From assembly GCA_025094145.1 (NCBI GenBank), contig JALLLS010000062.1:62001-126000 (forward strand): 64,000 nucleotides of DNA, read 5' to 3'. The notes beneath the pieces were generated by a model, which saw only the letters and a program-made list of their open reading frames with translations, had not been told where the DNA came from and did not search any database. Source of the stretch: Spinellus fusiger (Eukaryota; Mucoromycota; Mucoromycetes; Mucorales; Phycomycetaceae). Positions 47,294-60,200 of the stretch are shown here, one piece after another (within the stretch, counting starts at the first letter, position 1; every line of letters starts with the position of its first letter). The position numbers were made by a program, and so were the translations under genes.

Positions 47294-47405
47294 AATTGCT
47301 CCGTAGAGCGTTCCATCTCAGAAGTTTAGTGTCATCCTTGTGCAGGGGCCATGCTAATCTTCTCTGTATCGTTCCAGTTTTAATATGCGATAGAGGTGTA
47401 AACAC
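47294..47405 (-). ncRNA. U6 spliceosomal snRNA
   Basis: The minus strand contains the near-invariant U6 core: GGAACGATACAGAGAAGATT then AGCATGGCCCCTGC and AAGGATGACAC. This covers the ACAGAGA box that pairs with the 5' splice site, the AGC triad and the internal stem-loop region. The gene ends in a run of seven T, a Pol III terminator. The 5' end is estimated from the start of the predicted 5' stem (GTGTTTACAC). A TATA-like TTTATATT lies about 50 nt upstream (47452-47459). No intron interrupts the core. The 3' portion after GACAC differs from the animal consensus. Confidence 0.95.
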
Positions 47406-48495
47406 TTGTCGATTTAACCCGCCTTTTTGGAATGTTTGTTCAACTTGTGGAATATAAAGCCTTTACACTAGAACAACACTAGATATCATAATTCTTTTTA
47501 TTTTATTTTATTTTATTTTTATAAAGAATGAGACTGGTGGGAAAGGCTGTGGCATAAAATGTTTTTGGATGTTAGAATCGGACACAGGATTAGGAGCATA
47601 GAATGGGTCATAGAAGACTGCCATTGCTTTTGTTACACTGGTTGGATCAATGTATAGGGTGATGAAATTGTGAGCGGTGAGAAAGAAGAGGTTTTAGTAA
47701 CTGTCTCCTTAACTGATCAACAAATAAAGACAGTGTTTAACCGCTGTTGTGTCTATGCTGGGGTTCTATCCACAAATTATACGTGGTAAGGCCAAGTCCA
47801 GAATTTTTTTTTAAAAATAAAATAAAATAAAAAAGGAGACATGATTTGATATATAGCCTATTGTCATAACTTATACCAAGATCAGAGGTTGGTAAATTAA
47901 GATATCAGGTCATCAAAGTGAATTTATCTAAAAGCTTATACTAAGGTTTAAGAGCATACACTATCAAGATATTGTTATGTATTCTCTTTTTTATTATTAT
48001 TATATATTTTGCTATGTTATCCTCTTTTCTGTTAGTGTTTCTTTATTATATTAATTTGTGTTTATAATTACAACTATTCACTTTTATAATGATAATAGTA
48101 GAGAGGTGTCTCTTTGATATTTAATAACGAGGGAATTTCAATAGGATCTTTTTGACTTGAGACCAGAGAAAGAGTCTCATTGGCAAATATTAAGGTGGAT
48201 TTGTTTGCTATTTACTTTATTTATCGTCATAGGTGTATCTATACCATATAAAAATAACTACTTTATTCCATCTTGTAAATACTATAGTGATTTTCAGAGA
48301 GAGATGAATAATGGGGTTGGGCTCTTTATCTGACTTCTTTTGCTCTTTCTTTTAGTCACAGTGGTGCATGACATTCTAAATCGAGCCACGTCTACTCGAG
48401 ACATTGATGTAGAGCCATCATCTGGTAGCTTACTCACTGAGGCTACTGATGGGTGTATTGAGCGGGAACGCCAACGCCGCCATAGAGTGCAAAGA
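47406..48495. other. Intergenic, no gene seen
   Basis: U6 upstream region with TATA-like element, TTTTA homopolymer arrays near 47495-47520 and 47810-47830, and AT-rich sequence. The last ~150 bp may be the 5' extension of the repeat that follows. Confidence 0.45.
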
Positions 48496-48958
48496 CTCCT
48501 TCATCAACAGAAGCTGTACCCTCACTTCTCCTCCGATCTCTCTTCTACAACCCATTCTTAACCCGTTTAACAAAGCCATAAGCTGCTAGTGTGTTTGCTA
48601 GATATATTCTCAGGATTGTTCGAGTTACTCTAAGTATCCCTCGTTGGATTTCGAATTACCATAGGACGACGGTTATCTTTTTAGTGTCCTGGTGTCCTTG
48701 CTGACTTTATGGCCTTTTGGATGTCTATTCATAATTCCCATTTACCATCATTTCTCATTTTTTCATTATTTTTCTCTCATTTGAGGTTTTGTGTTTCTCT
48801 TATTCTTCTGTTTCCCATTCATTTGCATTATTTTTTCACTTTTGTATTTGAAGTGTTTCTATGTTTATTCTTAAATTTTCAAACGATCGCACAGGGTGGC
48901 TAATATGCCCAATGCGCGAATAGCAAATCACGCCCAAAAATAAAATATACTTTGAACT
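48496..48958. repeat. Interspersed repeat, copy 2 of 2
   Basis: Aligns with 4368-4822 along its full length. Here it is not flanked by Tc1 ends. Upstream (48350-48495) there is an additional open stretch not present in copy 1, so the element may extend leftwards. No domain recognised. Confidence 0.8.
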
Positions 48959-49332
48959 ATGACATTCTACACATCAGCAATCCTAAAATATATATTGTAG
49001 CCGATGGTCATCTATGGTGCAATGGTTGCATGAGAATTTCTACTTGTATACTTCTTTTATGTAGTGTGGTCTGCTGATTTACTGACATTATTAGTATTAG
49101 TATATATTAGCAAGATGAAATAGAATAAACAACACTCATACAAATGTATGTATGTTTTTCTTAACAAAAAAGGTATATCAAAATTGATGATAGTGAATTT
49201 TTACAAACTATTGTAGTTTTAAGCTTTTTATTATTTTTATTATTATCTTGAGTTGAGTGATTTAGAGACGATGCAAATAAAATAGGTTAGAAAGAATAAC
49301 TTATGGTTAATACAAACAGAAAAATGAAAATT

Positions 49333-51751
49333 CTACTCAAATGAGCTAATAATCTTTTCCATATAAATAGGTACAGGGAATCCCCATTGTTTAAATAGGG
49401 ATAATATATTTACACACGTAGGATGAATGAAAGAGAGTGTCTTCCATACACCATCCTTTACTTTGGACGCCACCAAACTCAGCTTTTTGTTGGTATTGAT
49501 CTGATGGAGAAGTAATAAGAATAAGAATAAGAATACAATTAACACATCCTCATACTCTCTTTCTTTACAACTCACATCAGTCTCAGCCTCAGTCTCAACC
49601 TCAACCTCAGCCTCTATATTCTGATCCTGCTTCAAATACATTTCCCTAAATCGCTGAATAGCGTGAAGACTTTCAGAAAGTCGGTTGAGTGTATTAAAAA
49701 GTGCTACAATCTCACTGCGTTGTAGCAGATTAGGATTGCTTCTAAAGATAATAAAATAAAGTTATGTGAGTTGGATTGAAAGGACTGAAAATGCAAAGTC
49801 AACTACTTACTTTAGCTGTCTCTCTTCATACGAAAATAATACTTTGAGGGCTGTACCTAAACCTGTAGTTTGGATTTTACCCCAAAGCCTACACTTCTCA
49901 CAGCCTACACAGTCCATAATACGGGATACATTTCGGAAATGATCTCTGAATTCTAGCTTGAGTGACTAAAATGCATAAAGAAAATGACGAGTAAATAATG
50001 TATACTTTATTAAAGATTTTACCTTTGCATCTGGCCCTTGGAACATTGTCTTTTCATCAAAAGTAGTAGGACATGAAGATGCATCATTGATCAAATCATT
50101 GACCATAGCCTATTATTCCACACACGGAATTAGGTATGAGAACCCATAGACTCAACACTCTGGATTACCTTGATTGATTGTCCTTCACTAGGATCTCCTG
50201 TCTTGAACTGGTATCCATCAAGAAAGATCCCAGCCTTTGCTACCGCACGTAAGACCAGGGCATAAGTAAAGTAGATGTTTTCAAGACGTTCTGGGTGAGA
50301 GCCAATGCGATCCACAAAGCATTCCAAGTTGGGTCCCTTAGAATCGAGTCTCTTTTAGCTTATAGTCTTGTTTATCTTTCTTCATCAACAGCCTACCCAT
50401 TCACCACTTGTCTGGTTAAACCATTCATCACAAATATGTAAAGAAATAGAAGTATGAAGACCTATTTTTTTTATATTAAATAAAGGTAAGCATGGATACC
50501 AAAATAATAATCTTCATATATATATATTCTACTTACCAGAAATAAGTCGATAATAAACACGTTTCTCAAGACACATCTCTTCATTTTCTTCTTCAACTCC
50601 AGCTGCTTCTGACAGATGACTTAAGAATTGATCCAGCTCTTCAGAATCTTCTGGTTTATGATCAGAAGTAGGATTAATCTCTTTAGCTTTTTGTTGCATC
50701 TTCTCTGCAATTATAAGTGGGTTGGTAGCTGGATCCAACATATTACTGCATTTTTGGCAGCCTTCTGTCATCTTATGAACAATATCGAAACAGTTCTCAT
50801 TGTAAATAGCACCCCATACTCTGGAAGCAGACATGCCAGAGTAGCCTGTAAATCGCTCTGGGTTGTCTAATAGATTTACATAGGCAGCATCTAAGAAAGA
50901 AAGAAAGAAAGAAAGAAAGAAAAGAAAAGAAAAGTAAGGCCATGGTGGTTTTACTTTAACTTGCCATTTATCTCTTAGTCTTCAACTTACTTTTGTCTGA
51001 TTGGTCTTCTACTAAACAGAAATCCTGATCTTTATAGGTGCAGACCTTAAACGGCTGAAAGGTCTATAGTCAAAAGTAAATACCACTTATATTTTAATTT
51101 TATTTCATATCTACCATGCCAGCTGGGGATATTCTCACTGCACTAAGTGCCCCCTGTGTCCATTCTTTTGGTAATAATGACTATAGATAGTGTATATGCT
51201 TAGTAAGATACACTTATTTTTCACTTTCACTTTTTCGATTCAATCTACCTCTTCAATGGTCTCTACAGAGCAATCCTCATTCATGCACAGGCCGTCATCA
51301 TTCCAGAAAGGGCATTTCTGCCATAGATTAAGCTATAAAAGTTAAATATAAAATAGAGTTCATCATAGTTTACCTTGTAATAACGAAAGAACTTTGTTTT
51401 AACCAAAGCCTGTATTTTACCGAGTATCACTCTCTGCATATTTTCAACACTCTGAAAATCACAGCATGCGTCTTTGATTTGACCTACAGGCTAGAGCATT
51501 TTTTGAATAAATCATCTGCCAAACTATTAAGGCTATAATTATTCACTTACACTACAGTAATTCTGCTCTATAGTTGGGCTCATTACTTTATTAAGGTATG
51601 AAATAACTGGAGGGTCTGTATGAGCTATATGTTTGTCATGAGCGATACAAAGATGAGTAAGCACACACAGGCATAGGAGGAAGAGGAGGAGAGGGGATTT
51701 TCTGAACAATAAAACTCGACCACCGAGCACTGACAATGCTACTTTCTTCAT
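49333..51751 (-). CDS. ERO1: ER oxidoreductin 1
   Basis: FAD-dependent thiol oxidase that re-oxidises protein disulfide isomerase in the ER lumen, passing electrons to oxygen. Multi-exon (about ten exons). The signal/anchor segment [17 protein letters not shown] starts from the ATG at 51751. The shuttle cysteine pair lies in [17 protein letters not shown] (C-x4-C). FAD-domain blocks: [59 protein letters not shown], then [20 protein letters not shown]. The active-site motif is CVGCEKC in [20 protein letters not shown], followed by TALKVLF. A low-complexity acidic Glu-Ala-Val insert ([13 protein letters not shown]) precedes the C-terminal helix. A GAAA microsatellite lies in the intron at 50895-50930. 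No defect seen. Confidence 0.95.
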
Positions 51752-54097
51752 TCTAAATAAGATAGAGGATAGTAATATCAAGAATGAGAAGAAAGGGTGG
51801 AGGTGTAAAAGTGGCTATTATCCTTCATTTCATTATAAAGTTAGGTCTGCTACGTGGCACACCAATGCACAAGTAGTTTTGTGACTGTCTATTCATTTAA
51901 ATACTTGGAGAAACCTATTTTAAACTGAGGAAATGAAACAGGAAATGAAAATTAAGATTATTCACACCTCTTATTGATGTTTAAATACTGTAGGCAGAGT
52001 AAGAGGAATGAGGAATAGAGAAATAGTACTCTAGGAATTGTAAATAAATCACCAGACATTCAAACATAAGGAAAGAATGTCCATTGTCTCTTATAAACAA
52101 ATACACAGCCTGACAAAATACTCTAAATGTTGTAGTTTTAACCTTTTATGCTTTCAAAAGTGATACTCTATTTAAGATTGTACAAAGATTGTTTTTGAAG
52201 TTCTGTCCCATCTTATAATCTTTGTTTATACTAATATTTAAAATGTAAAATAAAAAGGCATACATACCGCACCACATCTGTCTGTGAGGTGTTAAATGAA
52301 TAGATAAAAGAAAAAGAGAGTATTGCCACTATTTTTATGAGCTGTGACTAGAACATATTTTGTGTTTTTTATTTTAAGTAAATAGAAAAAGGGCACACAC
52401 AAGCTGAATAGATTACCTGTGATTATCCGATCATTCTACTTATTGATCATAAATATACACAATGAAGGGTCATCAAAGCGTTTCCTTCTAATGTATTAGA
52501 GTTCATTTAATTTGAATAAGAAACAAGAAACTATTGACGTACTTGTCATTAATAAGGTTTGAAATATATGCGTATCTTTATCGATTATTGCTTTTGTTAC
52601 ATTCTTTTTGTGATACTATTTATTGTAGTCTACACCTCTTCCACTAATCTATGGTCAACACACTGAGACAGTTTCAGAACAAGAGCAGTTGTGCTGTTAT
52701 TCTTCCAGTAATTCAGTAACAGGTGTCATAGTACCATCAGCCAATATAGCACATTAAATTGTATTATACTTTAAAAACAGTAATACAGCTCAAGAAAAAG
52801 ATCCATTCTAGAAATCCACTATTTCAGTTTCCCAAAATGTAAAGCCTTGAGTAGCCTTCATTATAATCAATAGAACCGATAGTGCCGCAGTTAGTCATCA
52901 TTTTTCAATATGAATATGTTATATTAAAAGGTTATTTTACTCAATTTTTAATTTACTTTATTATTGGCATTTATTAGACAGCAGTAATAGCATATACTAA
53001 CAATGTACTGTATTATTGCTATTTATTTTCCCTTAATTGAGATATTTAACCTTCATTACTTTCACTCCTAAATTAAAGTTCCGAGAGATTTTCTTTATTG
53101 AAACTATCATTATCTTGATAAGAGAGATCGACTGTAAAGTTAAGGAGGTAGTCTTAGTAGCATTATTTCTTGTCAGTGAGAAATATAAAACAAAATTAAG
53201 AATATAAAGGCTACTCCCCATAAGAGAAATAAACTTATGTGATAAGCATGAGATTATACTATCTGGTAAATGACCCTTTGTACTCCATGAAAATAGATTG
53301 AATTGAGTTTATATCAGGTTCTTTATGGTAGCAATCCTTTATTTCATAATGGTAAAACAGCGTCCGACCAAATAAACAATGTTTTGAGCTACAAGCTTAT
53401 TCTTGTTGTTTTCTTGTTATCTTGAGTTTATCTAAGTTGATATTACTCTATTTTCATCTGAAAATGTATTAGAGTTTGATTATTTGCTTCCTTCTCCCTT
53501 TTTGATACTTATCAAAGACTAATCAATAGACAAATATATGTAAAGTTATCTTGTTTTGTTTATTTTTGTGGTATGGTACTAGAATCCGAAAGAAGAAGCG
53601 AATAAAAGTGTCACCAGTTTCAGTCTCTGAACTAGTCATTACAGCTATATACTTCAAAAGCATGGACTTCTCATAATGAGTTTAATTAGAAACTGTTCAT
53701 ACATAAAAGTAAATGTGTGCGATCTATCCCTGTCATCACTAACAAGCTTATGGCTACACAGTTGTTTAAATATGCAATAAAAAGATGCCTTCAAGATGAT
53801 AGATCATAGAAAATGAGATCGATACTATCACAATAAACTACTTTCATCCATGCACTAGTTATTTTGCAGCACATGTTTTCTATGCTTTTCCGCATTCTAC
53901 AATATCTCGACGAGTGCGGCTTAGTACAAAGATTTACAATTTTATCGACAATAATAAGCAATACATCTATAGCACCATAGTAATACAGCTAGTAGGTAAC
54001 TGTATTGAAGATTGCTCAATTTTATTTTAAAATATAATAAAAGGAAGTATGCCGATTACTCATTTTAAGTTTTGTATAAAAGCAATCACTCTTTATA
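51752..54097. other. Long AT-rich intergenic region
   Basis: No gene, RNA or clear element recognised in 2.3 kb. Short open frames (for example 53033-53221) look random. Confidence 0.5.
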
Positions 54098-55428
54098 AAG
54101 TGACCCGACAAAAGTAATTGATGACTTCAAATGTAGATATCCTTCTTTTTTTTGGTTGTGTAGTTTATCTTGATAGTGTTATAACTTTATGAATTCATTA
54201 GATAAAGACGTGACATATTTAATAGATAAAGATAGTAGTGTTGATAATACAAAAAAAGAGATCTCATTGTAAGGTTGCTTAGTAACCACGACCAGTCTTT
54301 GGCATCTCCGCCCCATACTGGTAATGAGGGTGTCTGTCACTTCTTTAGATATTTTGCCTCATTCCAGCATCAGGGCCGCCTCTAACTTCTCCTTGGTGGA
54401 ATATACCCTCCTGTCCTTCCTGATAACCTTCTTGAGGTGGGCCCATAGATGCTCAATTGGATTGAGATTGGGACTTTTTGAAGGCCAGTAAGGAAGAGTT
54501 TCCACACTCTTTTCTGCCTTCCATTCACGAGTTTCCTTGATCGTACGAGGTTTAGCATTGTCCTCCTCTAGGCACTTACTGATTCTAGGGTTTAGAAGAA
54601 AGATATCTGAGTTTATGGCAGTAGACCTCTCCCAAGGCATTGATGTACTTGTCGGAGTTTATCCTGCCCTCCACTACGATCAATCTCCCAACACCCTCCC
54701 CACTGAAACAGCCCCATACCATCACTCCAACACCTCCAAACTTCTTTGTTTCCAGGACATTCTTAGGCTCAAAAGCCGTACCACACTGCCTGATGACTTT
54801 AAAGCCCTTTCTAAGTCTCATTGGCTCTATACTAAACTCATTAGACCAGACGACCGCTTGCCACTGTTCAAGTGTCCAACCAATGTGCTCATGGGCCCAC
54901 TGGTGCCTTCCATATTTTTCTTGGTAAAAAGAGGCTTCATCACTGAAATGAAAAAGTGGAAACCCATTTCATCAAGGTACCTCTTCAGAGTCTTGTCTGA
55001 TACCTTGATGGCCATGCTTGCCCTAATGGCCTCCTTGGTCTGATGAGAATCACTGACTACTGTTCTTCTCAACCACCAGAGGGCCCTGTCGTCCATTTTT
55101 CTTTGTCAGCCACTCTTGGGAGAAGTTAAAACCAAACCTTTTGCTCTATAGTACTTCACTGTGATAGAGACAGTGAAAGTAGCCATACTAAACATACGAG
55201 ATGCTTTGGCCTAGGTAGAGTTCAGGTTCAGCACCTGATACAGGATATCTGTCAGAGTCTTAAGGCTGAACTATTTTCTATACATCTCAGGGGTCTCGGA
55301 AAAGATGTTCACGGTGTTGAATGGTGCAGACACTAAGAAGACAAAAAAAATAGTGTTTGTTATTTATTTTTTGATATGAGAATAACTCGGAATTTGAAAA
55401 TGACCGGTTACTTTTGTTGGGTCACTTT
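54098..55428 (-). mobile_element. Tc1/mariner element C (recent but dead)
   Basis: About 1.33 kb with inverted termini AAGTGACCC(G/A)ACAAAAGTAA and flanking TA (54096-54097, 55429-55430). The minus strand carries an almost complete transposase: HTH remnant, WSNEFSIEPMRL, KFGGVGVMVWGCFSGEGVGR, DNAKPRTIKETREW, and SPNLNPIEHLWAHLKK. Disruptions are at least two frame changes (near 54825 and 54600) and, at the first catalytic position, Asn in WSNEF where Asp is expected. By my count 35 residues separate the second Asp and the Glu, the same as in element A. Confidence 0.9.
54359..55096 (-). pseudogene. Tc1-like transposase of element C
   Basis: Coding part of element C; see that entry for motifs. 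It reads in three frames: 55096-54827, 54821-54585, 54640-54359. The plus-strand frame at 54537-55043 is antisense shadow. Confidence 0.85.
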
Positions 55429-55712
55429 ATCTGTAATATAAACATGGATGTGTGTGCATAACAGACATCTTCCCGAACTTGGGATTCTACAGAAGTATTT
55501 CTAGAACGATCTAGGACACCCTGCTTTTTTTTATTTTTTTATTTTTTTATTTTTGGCTATCTTTTCTTTAAACTTCTATAGAAATATACTTTTCTATATC
55601 TACTTAACCAAATGGTAGTATTGCCATTGATAGTTTCAGTTCATATAAGGAAAAATGCAGAGAATTTAATAGTATTTCTTATTATAAATCAAAATCGAAC
55701 ATTTCTTGGATA

Positions 55713-56941
55713 CACACCAGGAGATGTTCGGGATATATAAAGAAATATCCTGAGAATAAAATTGTATTATTCTTATGATTGGCGAAGATGTTTGAAAAGG
55801 CCTTTTCGCTGTCTAAATGAGCTATTTCAAACTCTGTCTACCTGTTTAAGTAATAGCTATTGACTTTGCAATTAAAAAGTATAGAATTGGATATAAAAAG
55901 AAGAAATAGAACAAGAATCACTCCAAAATTACAACTCAGTCACTACTATTCTTCTCTTAACATAATGTGTTATCTATATGCTCAGTATTTGCAGTATGAC
56001 ACTGCTTAAGAAAGATGTATTATAGGACACACACTGAATTAAATCTAGTGGCCATTGTCCATAAAATAGAACCAAATTCACTTACATTGAGAACTGTATA
56101 GTCACTCATTGAATCCATATCCATAATTACTCTAACAACTATGTTATTGTAACTGTTCTCAACAATAGTACTTAATGAGAGCTAAGTATTGGTTCTAATA
56201 TTGTCTTTTAGGTCCAAGGCAAATAGAGTGTGAATTGTTTGACTTGTGAATTTTATGACTCGAGGCTAGTGTATACATTACCAGAATAGAGAAAGAAAAA
56301 TTATTTGTTTTGATATTCCCCTCTTGTTATTTCCCACACTGCACATACAACTTAACACCCAAGTACTCGTCAAGATGAGCATAACTGAACAAGGTAATTT
56401 ACCATTATTAACAAAGAGAAACAATAGAAAGAGGTGATAGACACTACCAAGGACTATTCTAGTGATAAAAAGGTAAGCAGTGTCTTCATCTGGGCTTGAG
56501 TTTATTACAATCTACAAGACACTCATTGTATTATTATTAGGCAAGTAAAGACTCCTTTCAAGTCAGTCTTAGGTGGTCTTCTATACTGTCTAGGGTGTCT
56601 AAAGTATACTCCTGAGCATATTTATCTATCTCCTAAGGATAAAGCACAAAGTTTTTAGGGTATGGATTCTATTGCTATGAGGGAATGCACTTATGCAGTA
56701 GCTATATTATTATTAGCTATATTATTATAATAATCAATTTTATCCATCAACAATTTTATTCATAGACAATATATTTTACTGATAATATAATTTGATATTG
56801 AGGTATCCACAAAAAGAAACAATTATTTTGATACTTGCAAACCTTTGATTTTAAACACATATCCATAAAAGGGAATTTTATGTTGTGACTTAAAAAAAAG
56901 GAGGTATCACCGCTTAAAGGCCAGAAAAATCTCCTGGGGTG
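55713..56941. mobile_element. Fanzor-less relative of the CACACCAGGAGAT elements (copy 3)
   Basis: A 1.23-kb element with left end CACACCAGGAGATGTTCGGG and right end complementary to CACCCCAGGAGATTTTTCTGG, with TA on both sides. The right ~140 bp match the left end of element 2. Its 56370-56830 interval matches element 1 at 27470-27900. No Fanzor sequence and no transposase seen, so it is probably non-autonomous. Confidence 0.8.
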
Positions 56942-56959
56942 TACCCATAAAAAGTGCAT

Positions 56960-57250
56960 TTTGGGATTGACATAAAAGGAAGCTCGTGTCACTTTTTTAA
57001 AGCCATATAAGTCTTTAGTTGTGAATAATGCAGAAACTTATAGCATCTCGGGATATAGCACCATAAAAAGAAGTTACAGTTTTTTTTTCTGCTTTAATAA
57101 TACATTCTCAAATATTTTCAGATCTACTTTAGAACCCTTAAAACTATTTGGAATGCGCTCAACTACCCTAAAATTGACTAGTAATTCCTGTACTCGATAT
57201 CCATTATCGTACGTTTTATCTGGAGGGATATGTGCAGCATTGCTTGGAAA
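56960..57250 (-). pseudogene. Unidentified coding-like fragment
   Basis: Next to the right end of copy 3, the minus strand reads ELLVNFRVVERIPNSFKGSK, VDLKIFENVLLKQ and, after a frame change, VTSFYGAISRDAISFC. The composition looks protein-like rather than random, and no family is recognised. It could be a decayed transposon protein. Confidence 0.3.
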
Positions 57251-60200
57251 GTGATAGAACTACCCTTAAGATGTTTATTATTATTATTCAAATCCTTACC
57301 AACCATTTTAATTTCATATTGTTTAGACTCTTTTAAACAGAGTGTTATTATATGGCATTATGTTTCTAGGCCAATAATAATATACCAGTTGGATACTAGT
57401 ACTTAATATAAAATACTTAACTCTCCTTGATCAGGAGTGAAATCTCAATAAGCATGATATATTCGATAATACTTCTAATATGCTATCTTTTTCTTGTGAC
57501 AACAAGCTGCACACTTACGATTTTTTTAAATGCATTAACACTATCTTTTCATTTCACAAGATTGATCGAGATAAGCTATTTTTGATTCACAATTCAAACC
57601 AATCAGATGAATACACAAACCAGGAAAATATAAGGGTAAATATTGATGACTAGAGTTATTTTGACTATTCTTGGAGTATATGAGGGTTTTATTTGGCCTA
57701 TTGTTGAATACGAGCTAGTGTTTAAAAGCACCAATGAGATAGACACATGCCTGATACAAACCAATCAATTTGTTTATTCATTTAAGACTTAGGCTTGATA
57801 GATCATCAAATGTAGAACTTTAAACCACTTGAGTGATCTCGATAATCCTGTCTTTCTGATATCCAATATTGCTTTCTTTATTTTCAAGCAACTTCTATTA
57901 AAAGATCAGATGACCTTTTTGAAAACACATTTTAGTCACTTGTCCTAGCTTGAAGCATCCAAGAGTAAGCCTAGATGCATGAGGCTACATAACAGTGCAC
58001 TCTATAAATGTATTCAAACATCAGGGTGCATTTATGCTTTTTATTTGTGTGAAATTGTCATTTTACTAGATGAAAAAAAAGAAAAGGATGGCTGGTAAAC
58101 TATAATCTAGTTTTAGGATCAATTATTTTATTACTGTAAACACCCATAATAAATAACATTCCCCTTCAACCTGAAAGCTGGTTGGCTCTACCTATTAAAG
58201 CTATTGGTCCCTGCACCTGTGCTTTTTTTTTTCAGAATTTCTAATTGCCAAAATGAAATTCATCGTATCAGCACCCTGTACCCTCTTGCTGCTAATGATT
58301 CTTTTTAAAGTTTTTTTTATCTATTTAGTTTTTAGTATATATTTTATCAATGTCTTTTCTCACAGAGATTTTAATATATATATTTTCCACTCCCCGGTTT
58401 AGCTTACTTTCTATATTTATTTCGCTTATTCTCACGTTGCTACAGGGTGCTCGGTAGATCAAATACATATCATGGATTCATCTTATAATATTTCTAAAAA
58501 AAATAGTCAAACAGCTGATGTACGTTAAATTTTCCTAAGTTTGCTTAACAAAAAAAGAATAGCCTTAATATTTCTTGTATTAACGGCAAGACAAATCTGA
58601 AACTTATTGACATAATCGAAATCTTATTCCAAATCTAAGAAAAATATTTCTAATAAAATATTTTGTATAAATGCCTTATGTAGACAAGAACCTATATGTA
58701 TTATTATTGTTTTTAGATACTAATGACAGTAGCAGTAGCAAACAGCGGATAAATACAAAAGATGCCTTATTGAAATTAAATGTATTCATTTGCTACTAAA
58801 GAAATCATGACTATATTTGCTTCTCAATATTTAAAGTGATAAAAGAAGATAGAAACCGTCATTACTATGCCTTGGTTATTTATTAAATAGCGTAGTCTGT
58901 AGTGTTTCTACATAATAAACAAATGAGTATGAGTCTGTGTGCATAGACTTTTTTTTCTTTATAAAAATCAAAGCACTATGTTTGAATTTAGCACATACTC
59001 AACAACCAATAGTAATTAAATGAATAGCCTTTACTTGTAATCATTAGATGAAAAACATTAAGTTAAATAAGCTCATACAAACTAAAATTTATAAACTAGT
59101 TTATTATTATTATTATTATTATAAAAAAAAAGTACATTGTGAAAATGATTTGGGTAATTGTAAATTATATGTATTTTATCTTTTCATGGTATATATTAGT
59201 AAATTGCTTATGTATCAACTCTATTTGTTCATCCCTATGCATTCTATTTTAGATGCTTCCGAGATACAGCTATCGATCATTTCATGTCATATTTATTATC
59301 CGATGAGAAGGATGCATTATATATGCTTTGCTTTAACTATACAAGAATTTCAGTAAGGACATTTAATAGGAGAGGCATATGAATTAAGTATATACTAATC
59401 ACTGTTTATTTTTATCTTTCTATAAACTTGGTCACTATGCTTGCTTTTATAGTCCATCAATCTATGGAAGGAATGCTTTACACGTTTTCTTTGATTTAGG
59501 ATCGGCTATCTCCAAATGAATAATCTATAATAGAAAGTGCTATGCTTCCGGGTGCTTTTATTTATTATTTACATACAGAGTTTCTATTACATAATATAAT
59601 ACTTAGATATAAAAAAATTAATGATGTTACTTCATTATGATTTAGATATCAAAAGTAATAAACTAATTATTAAGCTCTTGGAAAGAAATATACGTTAGTT
59701 TTTATTCTTGAAAAAGGGAGGATAGCTTATGCTCTCAGTCAGTAGATTAATAGTGTTACCTTTATTTAATGACCAATTGGGACAATAAAAGCTGTCATAC
59801 AGAATATGGTACTACTATAGAGCAGCTTGATATACGGAGTCTCTCAATTAGGTTTATGATATCCCCCCGTCCTCCCTCTCTCAAAAGAAGTATCATAAAA
59901 GATGATTTTTTGATACCAAAATTCATTTCATCTATAAACATCTCACGGGATATTGATAATAATAGTAGTAGTAGTAGTAGTAAACTGTACAAGTATGAAT
60001 CATATTAACATCCGTTTGTACAGGTAATCTCGGTAGCTTTGATTTCTTCGTACAAACTATTGAATAGAGATTAGAAAAAATATACTCCTTGAGTTCAATA
60101 TAACTGAAAATAGACCTTTTATGTCAAACCTCAACACTATAATTCAATTTTCTACAGAGTTGTAGCTATGGATTATTATTTACAAGGAAAATATCTGCAC

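Noticed and set aside
54537..55043. 169-codon open frame on the plus strand
   Set aside because: Antisense to the transposase of element C.
59048..59356. 102-codon frame
   Set aside because: AT-driven composition with a poly-Tyr run from a TTA array; no domain.
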